Shown here piece by piece: positions 1 through 8,243 of a stretch of DNA of 64,000 nt (positions within the stretch are counted from its first letter, which is position 1; each line of letters opens with the position of its first letter). The notes beneath the pieces were generated by a model. That model saw only the letters and a list, made by a program, of their open reading frames with translations. It had not been told where the DNA came from and searched no databases. This stretch comes from Gammaproteobacteria bacterium. Its GTDB lineage: Bacteria; Pseudomonadota; Gammaproteobacteria; GRL18. A program made the translations under genes and the position numbers. The stretch lies in NCBI GenBank assembly GCA_026994225.1, contig JALWRI010000076.1:1-64000 (forward strand), written 5' to 3'.

Positions 1-2
1 AT

Positions 3-518
3 CGTTATAAAGCTGGTAAAATCCCTAATGCTTTTAAAGATGAATTTGGCAATATCTATATAAAAGAAATTAAAGAAGAAAAACCGGATAGTGTTGCTAT
101 TTATTGTAGAGTATCTTCTTCACAAAACAAGGATAATTTAGAAAAACAAAAGGAACGTTTAGTATCGTATTGTTTAGCTAAAGGGTATAAGGTTGATCAT
201 ATTGTTTTAGAATGTGCATCGGGTTTAAATGATAAACGTCCTAAACTGATCAAACTGTTAACTAAAAAAGAGGTTACTCGAATTGTAGTTGAACATCATG
301 ATAGATTGACCCGATTTGGTTTTAATTATATAAAACATTGGATGCAAGAAAGAAATGTCTTGATAGAAGTCGTTAATCAAGCTGATAATGATAATGATCG
401 TGACGATTTAATGAAAGATTTTGTTAGTCTGGTGACTTCGTTTACAGCTCGACTCTACGGACAACGTAGGACTAAAAGAAAAACGGAACAATTAATTAAA
501 GAATTAGAAAAGACGTAA
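3..518 (+). CDS. tnpA: IS607-type serine recombinase TnpA (partial, 5' end outside window)
   Basis: The frame is open from the window edge, so the N-terminal MerR-like helix-turn-helix of IS607 TnpA is mostly missing. The visible part is the resolvase catalytic domain: the YCRVSS segment carries the nucleophilic serine, followed by a VEHHDRLTRFG block and a C-terminal LYGQRRTKRKTE helix, all typical of IS607 transposases. These enzymes integrate a circular intermediate with little target specificity. The visible part has no frameshift or stop, in contrast to the damaged tnpB next to it. An internal methionine at 306 gives a shorter ORF but is not the real start. Confidence 0.85.
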   Translation, partial: RYKAGKIPNAFKDEFGNIYIKEIKEEKPDSVAIYCRVSSSQNKDNLEKQKERLVSYCLAKGYKVDHIVLECASGLNDKRPKLIKLLTKKEVTRIVVEHHDRLTRFGFNYIKHWMQERNVLIEVVNQADNDNDRDDLMKDFVSLVTSFTARLYGQRRTKRKTEQLIKELEKT

Positions 519-522
519 AACG

Positions 523-1719
523 ATGCAATTAGTAGAGCAACATATTATTAATAAGCAGCATGATCTATTTGAAGAAGTAGATCAGTTAGCGTTTGCTTCT
601 AAAAATCTTTATAGCTATGCTAATTATGTTATTCGTCAAACATTTATTAAAACAGGGGAGTATATTAACTATGGTAAATTAGATAAGCTTTTGCCATCTC
701 ATGAAACCTGTAAAGCCTTACCCGCGAAGGTCTCACAACAAGTTTTAAGATTGTTGGATAAAAACTGGTTATCTTTTTTTAAATCAATTAAAGACTGGAA
801 AAGAAATCCAGATAAGTACTCAGGAAGAGCAAAATTACCTAAATACAAACATAAAGAGAACGGACGAAATATTTTAATTTATACGATTTAGGCAATTTCA
901 TCGAGACAACTGAAAAAAGGTTTAATATCATTATCCAGGACTGGCTTGAGTTTCTATTAAAAAGCAGTAGAAACATTACAACAAGTTAGAATCATACCAG
1001 GATACTCATATTATGTGATTGAAGTTGTTTATGAAAAATTAATCGGGAGCAAATTAAATACGGGTAACATTATGTCGATTGATTTAGGTGTCAATAATCT
1101 GTCCGCTATTTTTATCTCTAATGGTGAGACTTATTTGATCAATGGAAAGCCATTGAAGTCAGTTAATCCATTTTATAATAAACGAAAAGCTCAATTGATG
1201 TCTTATATTGGAAATAAAGGAACCTCCAACAAGATAGAGAAGCTGACCTTAAAGCGTAATTGTAAAGTGAAAGACTATCTTCATAAAGCAAGTCGAAAGG
1301 TCATTGATGTTGCTAAAGAGAATGGTGTTTCTCAGATAGTAATCGGTCATAATCCAGATTGGAAACAGGCCATAAATATTGCTAAGAAAAATAATCAAAC
1401 CTTTGTTAATATTCCATTTAAACAGTTTATTGATATGATTACTTATAAAGCCGAAATAGAAGGTATAGAAGTTATTTTAACTGAAGAATCTTATACTTCC
1501 AAAATTGACCATTTAGCGGATGAAAAACTTGAGAAACAAGCTACTTATTTAGGTAAACGAGTTAAGAGAGGTTTATTTAAGTCTTCTACAGATAAAACAA
1601 TGAATAGTGATCTCAACGGAAGTTCAGGAATTTTAAGAAAAGTAGTTTCCAATGCGACTGAAAAGTTTGCTAAGGAAATAGAGGGCATTGTAGTATTCCT
1701 AAAATTGGTAACAATTTAA
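523..1719 (+). pseudogene. tnpB: tnpB (RNA-guided nuclease of IS607/IS605 family) with two in-frame stops
   Basis: One continuous reading frame of TnpB homology runs from 523 to 1719 but is interrupted by TAG at 889-891 and TAA at 958-960. The sequence between and after the stops (AISSRQLKKG, then QVRIIPGYSYYVIEVVYE) is still recognisable TnpB in the same frame, so these are nonsense changes rather than frameshifts. The RuvC-like residues survive downstream: D in SIDLGVNNL, E in TEESYTSK and D in NSDLNGS. The zinc-ribbon cysteines seen in many TnpBs are absent, as in a known subgroup. A fragment starting near 1015 or 1069 could be translated but would lack the N-terminal half. Confidence 0.85.
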
Positions 1720-1723
1720 ATGA

Positions 1724-1882
1724 CTACCATAAAATACTATGGTTTTCAGAATTATTATTTGTATCCATTTGGATATTGGATTTGGATGCACCTACACGGA
1801 ATTGTAAATTTTCTTGCACTTGCTGCGTTTTTTTAAATGTCCGTTGACTATTTAACGCCATATCATAGTTTGCAATTTTCAT
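1724..1882 (-). pseudogene. Short ORF, possible 5' remnant of a gene cut by the IS607 element
   Basis: The minus-strand ORF of 52 codons starts with MKIANYDMALNSQRTF and ends at TAG just after the tnpB stop. A GAG-containing segment 8-12 bases upstream could serve as ribosome binding site. From memory, the N-terminus resembles small or hypothetical proteins found beside flagellin genes in gammaproteobacteria that begin with a similar 'M-I-(A/S)...L-SQ' block, but I could not run a search. The length and the position against the IS end suggest that the 3' part was lost on insertion. It may equally be an intact small gene. Confidence 0.35.
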
Positions 1883-1942
1883 TAATTGGTCTCATTATCA
1901 ATCATTTTTATATCAATAATAGCGTCTGCTTGGTAAGTTTGT

Positions 1943-1969
1943 TAAAGTTTTCTTGCTTAATGACGTTAT
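1943..1969 (+). promoter_or_regulatory. sigma-28-like promoter upstream of fliS
   Basis: TAAA (1943-1946), 15 bases, then GACGTTAT (1962-1969) fits the flagellar sigma-28 pattern TAAA-N15-GCCGATAA in spacing, with three mismatches in the -10 element. It resembles the better match before the plus-strand flagellin (4505-4531), which also has TAAAGTTTT and GACG. Confidence 0.4.
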
Positions 1970-2051
1970 ACTTGATAAGTTTCAACAAATATAGACTATC
2001 CTTTATAGACTAAGGATTATTAATATAACTGCAAAGTAGAGGTGAAGAGCA

Positions 2052-2468
2052 ATGAACGCACGCAGTGCCATGAGTCAATATAAAAAAATTGGAGTACATA
2101 GCAATGTTACTGATGCTGATCCTCATCGTCTAATTCAAATGTTATTAAATGGCGCATTAGAACGTTTAGCGACTGCAAAAGGTCATATGGAACGCCATAA
2201 TATAGAAGCAAAGGGGAAGTCTATCAGCAGTGCAATTGCTATTATTGGTGGATTACAAGCAAGTTTAAATATGGATGCAGGAGGAGATATTTCCAGTAAT
2301 TTAGATAATTTATATGATTATATGCAGCGTCGTTTATTTCAGGCAAACATTGATAATGATGTAACGGTGGTCGATGAAGTAGTCGGTTTATTATATGAGA
2401 TTAAAATAGCATGGGATCAGATCCCTGAAGCGGCTCGTAAAGGATTTCGACCTGCTACTATGCAATAA
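2052..2468 (+). CDS. fliS: Flagellar export chaperone FliS
   Basis: The 138-residue protein has the FliS fold signature: a short N-terminal segment with Y10, then helices with DPHRLIQMLLNGALERL, a middle segment GGLQASL, and NLDNLYDYMQRRL. FliS binds the C-terminal helix of unpolymerised flagellin in the cytoplasm and keeps it soluble until export. The start is supported by the ribosome binding site GAGGTGAAG shortly before the ATG. It points convergently at the minus-strand flagellin and shares a short intergenic terminator region with it. In many relatives fliS follows fliD; here it lies on the other side of the two flagellins, probably with its own sigma-28-type promoter. Confidence 0.92.
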   Translation: MNARSAMSQYKKIGVHSNVTDADPHRLIQMLLNGALERLATAKGHMERHNIEAKGKSISSAIAIIGGLQASLNMDAGGDISSNLDNLYDYMQRRLFQANIDNDVTVVDEVVGLLYEIKIAWDQIPEAARKGFRPATMQ

Positions 2469-2500
2469 AAAAAGGCATAATATCCTAAGATAATATGCCT
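2466..2500 (-). terminator. Terminator of the minus-strand flagellin gene
   Basis: Arms 2473-2484 and 2489-2500 pair at 11 of 12 positions around a 4-base loop. Read on the minus strand, the hairpin is followed by seven Ts (2467-2473), a classic rho-independent terminator. It lies between the convergent fliS and fliC ends and may also slow fliS transcription. Confidence 0.8.
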
Positions 2501-2536
2501 GAAAGTAAAATAATTTAAGGGTAGAAGTAATAGTAG

Positions 2537-4264
2537 CTATCCTTGTAATAAAGATAAAACCCCTTGTAATGATGCATTGGCTTGGGAAAGCATGGAAGTA
2601 CCTGCTTGTTGTAGTATTTGATTACGGGTCATTTCAGCCGTTTCTTGTGCAAAATCAGCATCTTTAATACGAGAACGAGCCGCTGATACATTTTGTGCTA
2701 CGTTTTCCAAATTTGAAATAGTAGAACCAAAACGATTTTGTACTGCCCCAAGCACTGCACGTCGATCGTCTATTTGACTAATTGCGCCGTCAATTGTTTC
2801 TATTAAGGTATTTGCGGCAGCAATAGTGGTTACATCCGCATTGGCAATACTACCGACTGCAGCAACATTATCTTGTTCTACCCCATCAATTTTTTTATAA
2901 CCATTAAAGCCCGCTTTACTATCTCCGGTTCCGACGATATTAACGGTATCATCAGAGGTAACTTTAAGATTACCAGTAACACGAATACTGGTACTTACTG
3001 CGGTAATACCGCTTGCTGTGGTATCTCCGCCACCAAATAACATAGCAGCTGTGGCAACGGCTGAGGTGGTAGAATCCCCATTTACACGTCCTGTTGCTGC
3101 ATTTACGGTGGTATCTATACGGATTAATATATCTTTTCCGGTATCGTTGCTCAATGTTAAACGACCCAGATTATCCATTGATGCGGTAACGCCCGTTTCC
3201 TGAGTTTTAGCATTGATCGCATTGACCAGACTCCCATCGGCATCACCATCTAAAAATGAGGCAGGCCCTATGGAAACATTATTAATTTGTAACCGTCCTT
3301 CACCAATACTACCAGCGGCAACATCCCGATTTTGTTGATTAGGTGCTTGTGCAAAGTTAATACCATCTAATAGCCCCCCAGTTGTTGAAATATCTGCTGC
3401 ATTAAAACTGGTGGATGCAGAAACATAAACACCATCTAAATCACCTTGATCGACAATATATTTAATGCGTTCAGCAATTTTAAAAACCACATCGCCTTCC
3501 CCTATCGTATCCTTAGAGCCGCTGGAGGTTAAACCATTAGCAGTACCAGAGGTTACACTCATACTCATTGCCCCCCCATATTTGGCTGCTGCAATGTCCA
3601 CTGCCGTTGTCGAATCACTACCGGTATAAATGACAACATCTCCTAATGCAACACTATCAGTCGATGCACCAGCTGTTGCAATACCTTGTGTGCCGCCTGC
3701 ATCAGCTTGGTGTGCAGCACGTGTTCCGATAGATTGTACCAAGCCTGGATTAGTACCTAGTGCTCTAGCGCGGACATCTCCTGTAGAAACAGGAATGGTT
3801 TCGTTGGCATTAGCACCTACATGGAAAGTACGCGTACCAAAAGAACCGTCTAATACTTTTTGCCCATTAAATGACGTGGTTTCACCTATTCGATCAATTT
3901 CAGAAACCAGTTGATCAATTTCTACTTGTATAGAAGCTCTATCGGAATCAGAGTTGGAACCGTTTGCAGATTGTATAGCTAAATCCCGCATTCTTTGTAG
4001 AATATTAGTTACTTCCTGCATGGCGCCTTCAGCGGTTTGAGCTAGAGAGATACCATCATTGGCATTACGCACAGCAACATTTAATCCCCCTATTTGTGAG
4101 GTCATTCTATCAGTGATAGCAAGACCGGCTGCATCATCTTTTGCACTATTAATACGTAAACCAGATGATAAGCGTTCCATAGATGTGGATAAACCATTTT
4201 GTGATTTGTTTAATTGGCGTTGTGCATTTAACGCCATAACATTAGTATTGATAACTTGAGGCAT
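2537..4264 (-). CDS. fliC: Flagellin (copy 1)
   Basis: This is a 575-residue flagellin with the conserved D0/D1 N-terminus ([15 protein letters not shown], then [19 protein letters not shown]) and C-terminus ([20 protein letters not shown] ... LLQG). The middle holds a large D2/D3 region, including a flagellin hook-IN segment ([11 protein letters not shown]). It forms the extracellular filament after export by the flagellar type III system. A CAGGAG ribosome binding site precedes the ATG. It is divergent from, and very similar to, the flagellin at 4695; the central patch 3068-3145 is identical over 78 bases to 5817-5894. A sigma-54-like element lies upstream. The Ser/Thr-rich middle is a likely O-glycosylation target of the adjacent Maf/Pse genes. 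Confidence 0.95.
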   Translation of the reverse strand: MPQVINTNVMALNAQRQLNKSQNGLSTSMERLSSGLRINSAKDDAAGLAITDRMTSQIGGLNVAVRNANDGISLAQTAEGAMQEVTNILQRMRDLAIQSANGSNSDSDRASIQVEIDQLVSEIDRIGETTSFNGQKVLDGSFGTRTFHVGANANETIPVSTGDVRARALGTNPGLVQSIGTRAAHQADAGGTQGIATAGASTDSVALGDVVIYTGSDSTTAVDIAAAKYGGAMSMSVTSGTANGLTSSGSKDTIGEGDVVFKIAERIKYIVDQGDLDGVYVSASTSFNAADISTTGGLLDGINFAQAPNQQNRDVAAGSIGEGRLQINNVSIGPASFLDGDADGSLVNAINAKTQETGVTASMDNLGRLTLSNDTGKDILIRIDTTVNAATGRVNGDSTTSAVATAAMLFGGGDTTASGITAVSTSIRVTGNLKVTSDDTVNIVGTGDSKAGFNGYKKIDGVEQDNVAAVGSIANADVTTIAAANTLIETIDGAISQIDDRRAVLGAVQNRFGSTISNLENVAQNVSAARSRIKDADFAQETAEMTRNQILQQAGTSMLSQANASLQGVLSLLQG

Positions 4265-4356
4265 GATTATTACTCCTGGGTATCAAATTTTGATCGATAT
4301 AGTTATAAGTAAGTTTCGATAAAATTTGAAAAATATTATTTTACTTAATAAGTGTT

Positions 4357-4373
4357 AAGCATTAATAATGCCA
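4357..4373 (-). promoter_or_regulatory. sigma-54-like promoter of flagellin copy 1
   Basis: On the minus strand the sequence reads TGGCATTATTAATGCTT, that is GG, ten bases, GC, close to the sigma-54 consensus TGGCAC-N5-TTGCT. It lies about 95 bases before the ATG at 4264. No equally good sigma-28 match is seen for this gene; an AT-rich partial one at 4387-4413 is weaker. Confidence 0.5.
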
Positions 4374-4423
4374 ATATCATTATTGTTTATCTATCAAAGT
4401 GTTATGATGTTTTTTTAGGTAAG

Positions 4424-4463
4424 ACGGCAAAATTTTGACAGAATCTTGTCTGAAATTTGCCGT
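4424..4463. repeat. Long imperfect palindrome between the two flagellins
   Basis: Arms ACGGCAAAATTTTGACA (4424-4440) and TGTCTGAAATTTGCCGT (4447-4463) pair at about 15 of 17 positions (one A-A and one T-T mismatch, one G-T pair) around a 6-base loop. It sits between the sigma-54-like and sigma-28-like elements of the divergent flagellins. There is no T-run, so a terminator is unlikely; a regulator binding site or structural spacer is possible. Confidence 0.55.
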
Positions 4464-4504
4464 TGAGTAAAATAAGAATATTGCTTAAGTAGTAAAAAAT
4501 ATAT

Positions 4505-4531
4505 TAAAGTTTTTTCGCACTCAGACGATAA
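4505..4531 (+). promoter_or_regulatory. sigma-28 promoter of flagellin copy 2
   Basis: TAAA (4505-4508), exactly 15 bases, then GACGATAA (4524-4531) differs from the consensus TAAA-N15-GCCGATAA at one position. This would start transcription near 4538 and leave a leader of about 157 bases before the ATG at 4695. Confidence 0.75.
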
Positions 4532-4644
4532 CTAAAATCAGGAACAGTAAATATGTTTGTTTAATCAAATCAATAAAGGTTTTAGTTAAACAAAAGGCGG
4601 ATTGCCCTTAGCAACACGTCTTGCAGTTGAATAATTAAATTGAA

Positions 4645-4687
4645 CTACAGTAAGACAATATCTTTATTGCTGCCCTGTAGTAAGGAG
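4645..4687 (+). promoter_or_regulatory. Leader hairpin just before the ribosome binding site of flagellin copy 2
   Basis: CTACAG (4645-4650) pairs with CTGTAG (4675-4680) and inside it CAATA (4656-4660) pairs with TATTG (4665-4669), with symmetric 5-base internal loops. The AAGGAG ribosome binding site (4682-4687) starts two bases after the stem, 7 bases before the ATG. Such placement suggests translational control of flagellin, but this is inferred from structure alone. Confidence 0.45.
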
Positions 4688-4694
4688 TTTTATC

Positions 4695-6431
4695 ATGGGT
4701 CAAGTCATCAACACTAATGTTATGGCGTTAAATGCACAACGCCAATTAAATAAGTCTCAGGGCGGCTTATCTACTGCAATGGAACGCTTATCATCTGGTT
4801 TACGTATTAATAGTGCAAAAGACGATGCTGCCGGTCTTGCTATCACCGATAGAATGACCTCACAAGTGAATGGTCTGGGAGTTGCAGTACGTAATGCTAA
4901 TGATGGTATTTCCGTTGCTCAAACTGCTGAAGGTGCGATGCAGGAAGTAACTAATATTCTACAAAGAATGCGGGATTTGGCAGTACAATCTGCAAACGGT
5001 TCCAACTCTGATTCCGATAGAGCTTCTATACAAGTAGAAGTGGATCAACTAGTCTCTGAAATTGATAGAATAGGTAATACGACTTCATTTAATGGACAAA
5101 AAATTCTCGATGGGAGTTTCGGTAGTAGAACTTTCCAAGTAGGTGCAAATGCTAATGAAACCATTGCATTGAGTACGGGTGATGTGCGTGCCAATGCGTT
5201 GGGTACTAATCCAGGATTAGTGCAATCTATTGGAGCAAGAACGTCGATTCAATCTGATGCAGGGGGTACACAAGGTATTGCAACGGCTGCTGCATCAAAT
5301 GATAGTATTCAAGCGAATGATATTAATATTTATATAGGTAGTGATTCCACTACAGCAGTAGATCTTGCAGCAGTCAAATATGGGGGGGCAATGGATTTAG
5401 GTGTGACTGCTGCCGGAACAGCAAATGGTTTAACCAGTTCGGGCTCAGCAGATACGGCTGGTGAAGGTGATGCGGCATTTAAGATTGTAGAAAGAATTAA
5501 TTATGTTATTGATCAAGGGGATTTAGAAGGGGTTCACGCTTCCGCTTCTACTAGTTTCAATGCAGGTGATATTTCTACAACAGGTGTGGTAACGGATGGA
5601 TTAAATTTTGCAGTAGCAGCAGATGAAAGTAATCGGGACGTAGCAGCAGGTAGTATTGGTGCAGGACGGTTACAAATTAATAATGTTTCCATAGGGCCTG
5701 CCACATTTCAAGATGGTGATGCCGATGGGAGTCTGGTCAATGCGATCAATGCTAAAACTCAGGAAACGGGGGTTACTGCATCAATGGATGATCTGGGTCG
5801 TTTAACATTAAGCAATGATACCGGAAAAGATATATTAATCCGTATAGATACCACCGTAAATGCAGCAACAGGACGTGTAAATGGGGATTCTACCGTCTCT
5901 GGTGTAAAAACTGCTGCCATGTTATTTGGTGGTGGCGATACTGTTGCAGCAAGTGGTTTAACGGCAATCAGTACCCAAATAAGAGTCAGTGGTAATATTA
6001 AGTTAACGGCAGATGATACCATTAATGTAGTCGATGGTAATAATAATGGGAGTTTTGCTGGCTTTAACGCTTATCAAAAAGTAGATGGTGTTGAACAGGA
6101 TAATGTTGCCGCAGTGGGTAGTATTGTGAATGCTGATGTATCGACGATTAAAGGTGCTAATACTACTATTGAAACGATTGATGGTGCAATAAAACAAATT
6201 GATGACTTACGGGCAAATTTAGGTGCAGTGCAAAATCGTTTTGGATCAACTATCTCGAATCTTGAAAATGTAGCGCAAAATGTATCCGCAGCACGTTCAC
6301 GTATTAAAGATGCAGATTTTGCCCAGGAAACCAGCAATTTAACACGTAACCAAATATTGCAGCAAGCAGGTAGTGCGATGTTATCACAAGCAAATGCTGC
6401 ATCACAAAGTGTTTTATCCTTATTAGGATAA
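4695..6431 (+). CDS. fliC: Flagellin (copy 2)
   Basis: This is a 578-residue flagellin with the same layout as copy 1: conserved N-terminal D0/D1 helices, a large central region with the hook-IN segment, and a C-terminal half-domain ending in SVLSLLG. The start is fixed by AAGGAG seven bases upstream. The central DNA (two patches of 59 and 78 identical bases) is more similar to copy 1 than the 5' coding region is, which suggests gene conversion. It has a strong sigma-28-type promoter and is followed by a terminator-like hairpin before a small gene and fliD. It is exported with the help of FliS and FliD and is probably glycosylated. Confidence 0.95.
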   Translation: MGQVINTNVMALNAQRQLNKSQGGLSTAMERLSSGLRINSAKDDAAGLAITDRMTSQVNGLGVAVRNANDGISVAQTAEGAMQEVTNILQRMRDLAVQSANGSNSDSDRASIQVEVDQLVSEIDRIGNTTSFNGQKILDGSFGSRTFQVGANANETIALSTGDVRANALGTNPGLVQSIGARTSIQSDAGGTQGIATAAASNDSIQANDINIYIGSDSTTAVDLAAVKYGGAMDLGVTAAGTANGLTSSGSADTAGEGDAAFKIVERINYVIDQGDLEGVHASASTSFNAGDISTTGVVTDGLNFAVAADESNRDVAAGSIGAGRLQINNVSIGPATFQDGDADGSLVNAINAKTQETGVTASMDDLGRLTLSNDTGKDILIRIDTTVNAATGRVNGDSTVSGVKTAAMLFGGGDTVAASGLTAISTQIRVSGNIKLTADDTINVVDGNNNGSFAGFNAYQKVDGVEQDNVAAVGSIVNADVSTIKGANTTIETIDGAIKQIDDLRANLGAVQNRFGSTISNLENVAQNVSAARSRIKDADFAQETSNLTRNQILQQAGSAMLSQANAASQSVLSLLG

Positions 6432-6443
6432 GTAATTGAGTTA

Positions 6444-6487
6444 AGGGCTAGATAGAATAACAGCTTATTTAGCCCTATCCTTTTTAG
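6444..6487 (+). terminator. Terminator after flagellin copy 2
   Basis: AGGGCTA (6444-6450) pairs with TAGCCCT (6470-6476), with an inner AATAA/TTATT stem around CAGC. A short T-rich stretch (CCTTTTTAG) follows. It would separate the abundant flagellin message from the downstream small gene and fliD, probably with some read-through. Confidence 0.6.
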
Positions 6488-6497
6488 GGATAAAATA

Positions 6498-6689
6498 ATG
6501 AAAAATACGATCTTTAGGCCGTTATCAAAACATGATCATTACCAATGGATTGAAAGAAAAATCCATGCCTGTGTATCTGTTTATAATGATGATAGGGTGA
6601 TAAAAAGTGTTATGGTGACAGATTTAAAAACAGATAATATTATCAGGGAAGAAGAAATTCCACCTATATGGATACAAAAGTTACATTAA
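6498..6689 (+). CDS. Small protein of unknown function between flagellin and fliD
   Basis: This 63-residue, basic protein carries no family signature I recognise. It occupies the place where flaG lies in many flagellar clusters, but it lacks the FlaG pattern. It has one cysteine (near residue 25), no signal peptide and no membrane segment. The C-terminal half (VMVTDLKTDNIIREEEIPP) looks like a beta-rich segment. A GGGA-type ribosome binding site lies 8 bases before the ATG. It reads in the same direction as fliD, 64 bases ahead of it, so a filament-related role is plausible from context only. Confidence 0.6.
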   Translation: MKNTIFRPLSKHDHYQWIERKIHACVSVYNDDRVIKSVMVTDLKTDNIIREEEIPPIWIQKLH

Positions 6690-6753
6690 TATGGTATAAC
6701 AACAGAAAGCTGGAATAATAGCTAAATGTATTTAAATAACTGAGGAATGTATC

Positions 6754-8184
6754 ATGGCACCTATTACTTCTATTGGCGTAGGATCAGGGTTACCATTAGA
6801 AAATATGATACAGCAGTTGGTTGATTCTGAAAAAGTGCCGGCTAAGGCACGTATGGATTTAAAAGCGAAAGAAGTCACTGCCAAGATTTCGGGATTTTCA
6901 ACATTAAAAAATAGTTTAGAAAGTTTTCAAAGTACCCTGACCACTTTAAAAGATGTAACAACCTTTCAAGGGCGAGAAGCAACTTCATCTAATCCTGATG
7001 CAGTTGCAGTGTCTGCTTCGAAAAATGCAGGAGTAGGAAGTTTTGAAATATCTGTGGAAAAATTAGCTACTGCACATAAAGTGATTTCCAGTGGATTTAC
7101 GGATGCTAGTTCTCCTGTAGGAACAGGAGATATTACGGTAAGTAGCGGTGCAGGGAGCTTTACCGTTACCATTGATAGCCTGAATAATAGTGTAGCAGGG
7201 ATTCGGGATGCAATAAATGAAGCAGCGGATAATTTTGGTGTAACAGCCAGTTTAATTAATGTAGATGATGGAGCAGGAGGTACTGAAACTAAACTTATTT
7301 TTTCAGCAGATGATACGGGAGTGGATAATCAATTAACGATTGCTATTTCAGGAGATGTTGATGGTAATGATACCGATATGGTAGGGCTGTCACGTTTAAC
7401 CTTTGATAAAGGGGTGACTGAAAATATGCTAGAGCAGCAGCAGGCAACTGATAGTTTAGCTATTATTGATGGTCAAACTATTACTTCTGCATCGAATACA
7501 TTAGATAGTGTACTGGAAAATATGAGTATTACATTGCTAGAAGCCGCTCCTGGAGTAAAAAATACTATCACTGTTGCAGAAAATAAAGAGGCGGCTCGTG
7601 AAGCCGTAGAGAACTTTGTCAGTAGTTATAATTCACTTTTGGGGGTAACAAATACCCTAACAAGTTATGATGATGAAAAAGACGAAGCGGGGATTTTATT
7701 GGGTGATCCCTTATTAAGAGGGACAGTTTTTAAAATGAGGGGAATTATAGGACAGCCAGTTAGTGCAATAAGTAGCGACTTTTCAACATTAGCAGCTATT
7801 GGCTTAAGTACAGAAAAAAAGGATGGAACATTACGGATAGATAATGATAAGTTTACTGAAGTTTTGGAAAATAATTTTGATGATATTAGTAAACTTTTTG
7901 CCACAGAAGAGGGAGAAGGGGGAATTGCCCGCAGGTTAGATAATATGTTTGAGGATCTCACCAAGTTTGGTGGCACTATTGATACTCGAAAAAATAGCCT
8001 AAATAGTATGTTGACGGACTTGGATGAAGAAGAAAAAGCCTTGGATAAGCGCTTGTCCGGGTTAGAAACCCGTTTACGAGTGCAATTTTCTTCTATGGAT
8101 CAGTTAGTTTCACAACTCAATGCCACCAGTGATTATCTTACACAACAATTAGCTAATTTACCTGGTTTTTCCAATAAAAAGTAA
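6754..8184 (+). CDS. fliD: Flagellar filament cap protein FliD (HAP2)
   Basis: The 476-residue protein starts with the FliD N-terminal block (SIGVGSGLPLENMIQQLV) and ends with the C-terminal coiled-coil block (LDKRLSGLETRLRVQFSSMDQLVSQLNATSDYLTQQL). FliD sits at the filament tip and folds exported flagellin subunits into place. The length is usual for the family. A GAGGA ribosome binding site precedes the ATG. It is followed 59 bases later by the Maf glycosyltransferase, so filament assembly and flagellin modification are probably co-transcribed. Confidence 0.94.
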   Translation: MAPITSIGVGSGLPLENMIQQLVDSEKVPAKARMDLKAKEVTAKISGFSTLKNSLESFQSTLTTLKDVTTFQGREATSSNPDAVAVSASKNAGVGSFEISVEKLATAHKVISSGFTDASSPVGTGDITVSSGAGSFTVTIDSLNNSVAGIRDAINEAADNFGVTASLINVDDGAGGTETKLIFSADDTGVDNQLTIAISGDVDGNDTDMVGLSRLTFDKGVTENMLEQQQATDSLAIIDGQTITSASNTLDSVLENMSITLLEAAPGVKNTITVAENKEAAREAVENFVSSYNSLLGVTNTLTSYDDEKDEAGILLGDPLLRGTVFKMRGIIGQPVSAISSDFSTLAAIGLSTEKKDGTLRIDNDKFTEVLENNFDDISKLFATEEGEGGIARRLDNMFEDLTKFGGTIDTRKNSLNSMLTDLDEEEKALDKRLSGLETRLRVQFSSMDQLVSQLNATSDYLTQQLANLPGFSNKK

Positions 8185-8243
8185 AGGCCATCAGCTTATT
8201 TTGTTTTCTTTTTTGTATTCATCTATTATGTATTTTTTATCTT

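Larger units (their letters stand above)
1..1723 (+). mobile_element. IS607-family insertion sequence, left part cut by the window edge
   Basis: The serine-recombinase tnpA (open from base 3) is followed 4 bases later by tnpB, the standard IS607 arrangement. The left end lies outside the window. The right end is not certain, because IS607 elements lack terminal inverted repeats; I place it provisionally just after tnpB, where a small minus-strand ORF begins to read. A 6-bp hairpin lies at 1726-1743 (ACCATA/TATGGT). The tnpB gene is broken, so the element probably no longer makes an intact TnpB. Confidence 0.75.

Noticed and set aside
2537-4264. Plus-strand ORFs inside flagellin copy 1 (for example 3630-3914)
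   Set aside because: They are antisense shadows of a conserved coding gene, without ribosome binding sites or family features.
4570-4620. Second sigma-54-like GG-N10-GC match (CGGATTGCCCTTAGCA) before flagellin copy 2
   Set aside because: Only the GG and GC dinucleotides fit; the rest of the consensus is absent and the sigma-28 element is much better.
5388-5396. G7 run in flagellin copy 2 (and its mirror C7 run near 3566-3573 in copy 1) as phase-variation tract
   Set aside because: G7 runs also occur inside purL (about 40418) and pnp (about 34784), so seven Gs are not special in this genome; the run encodes conserved Gly-Gly in both flagellins.
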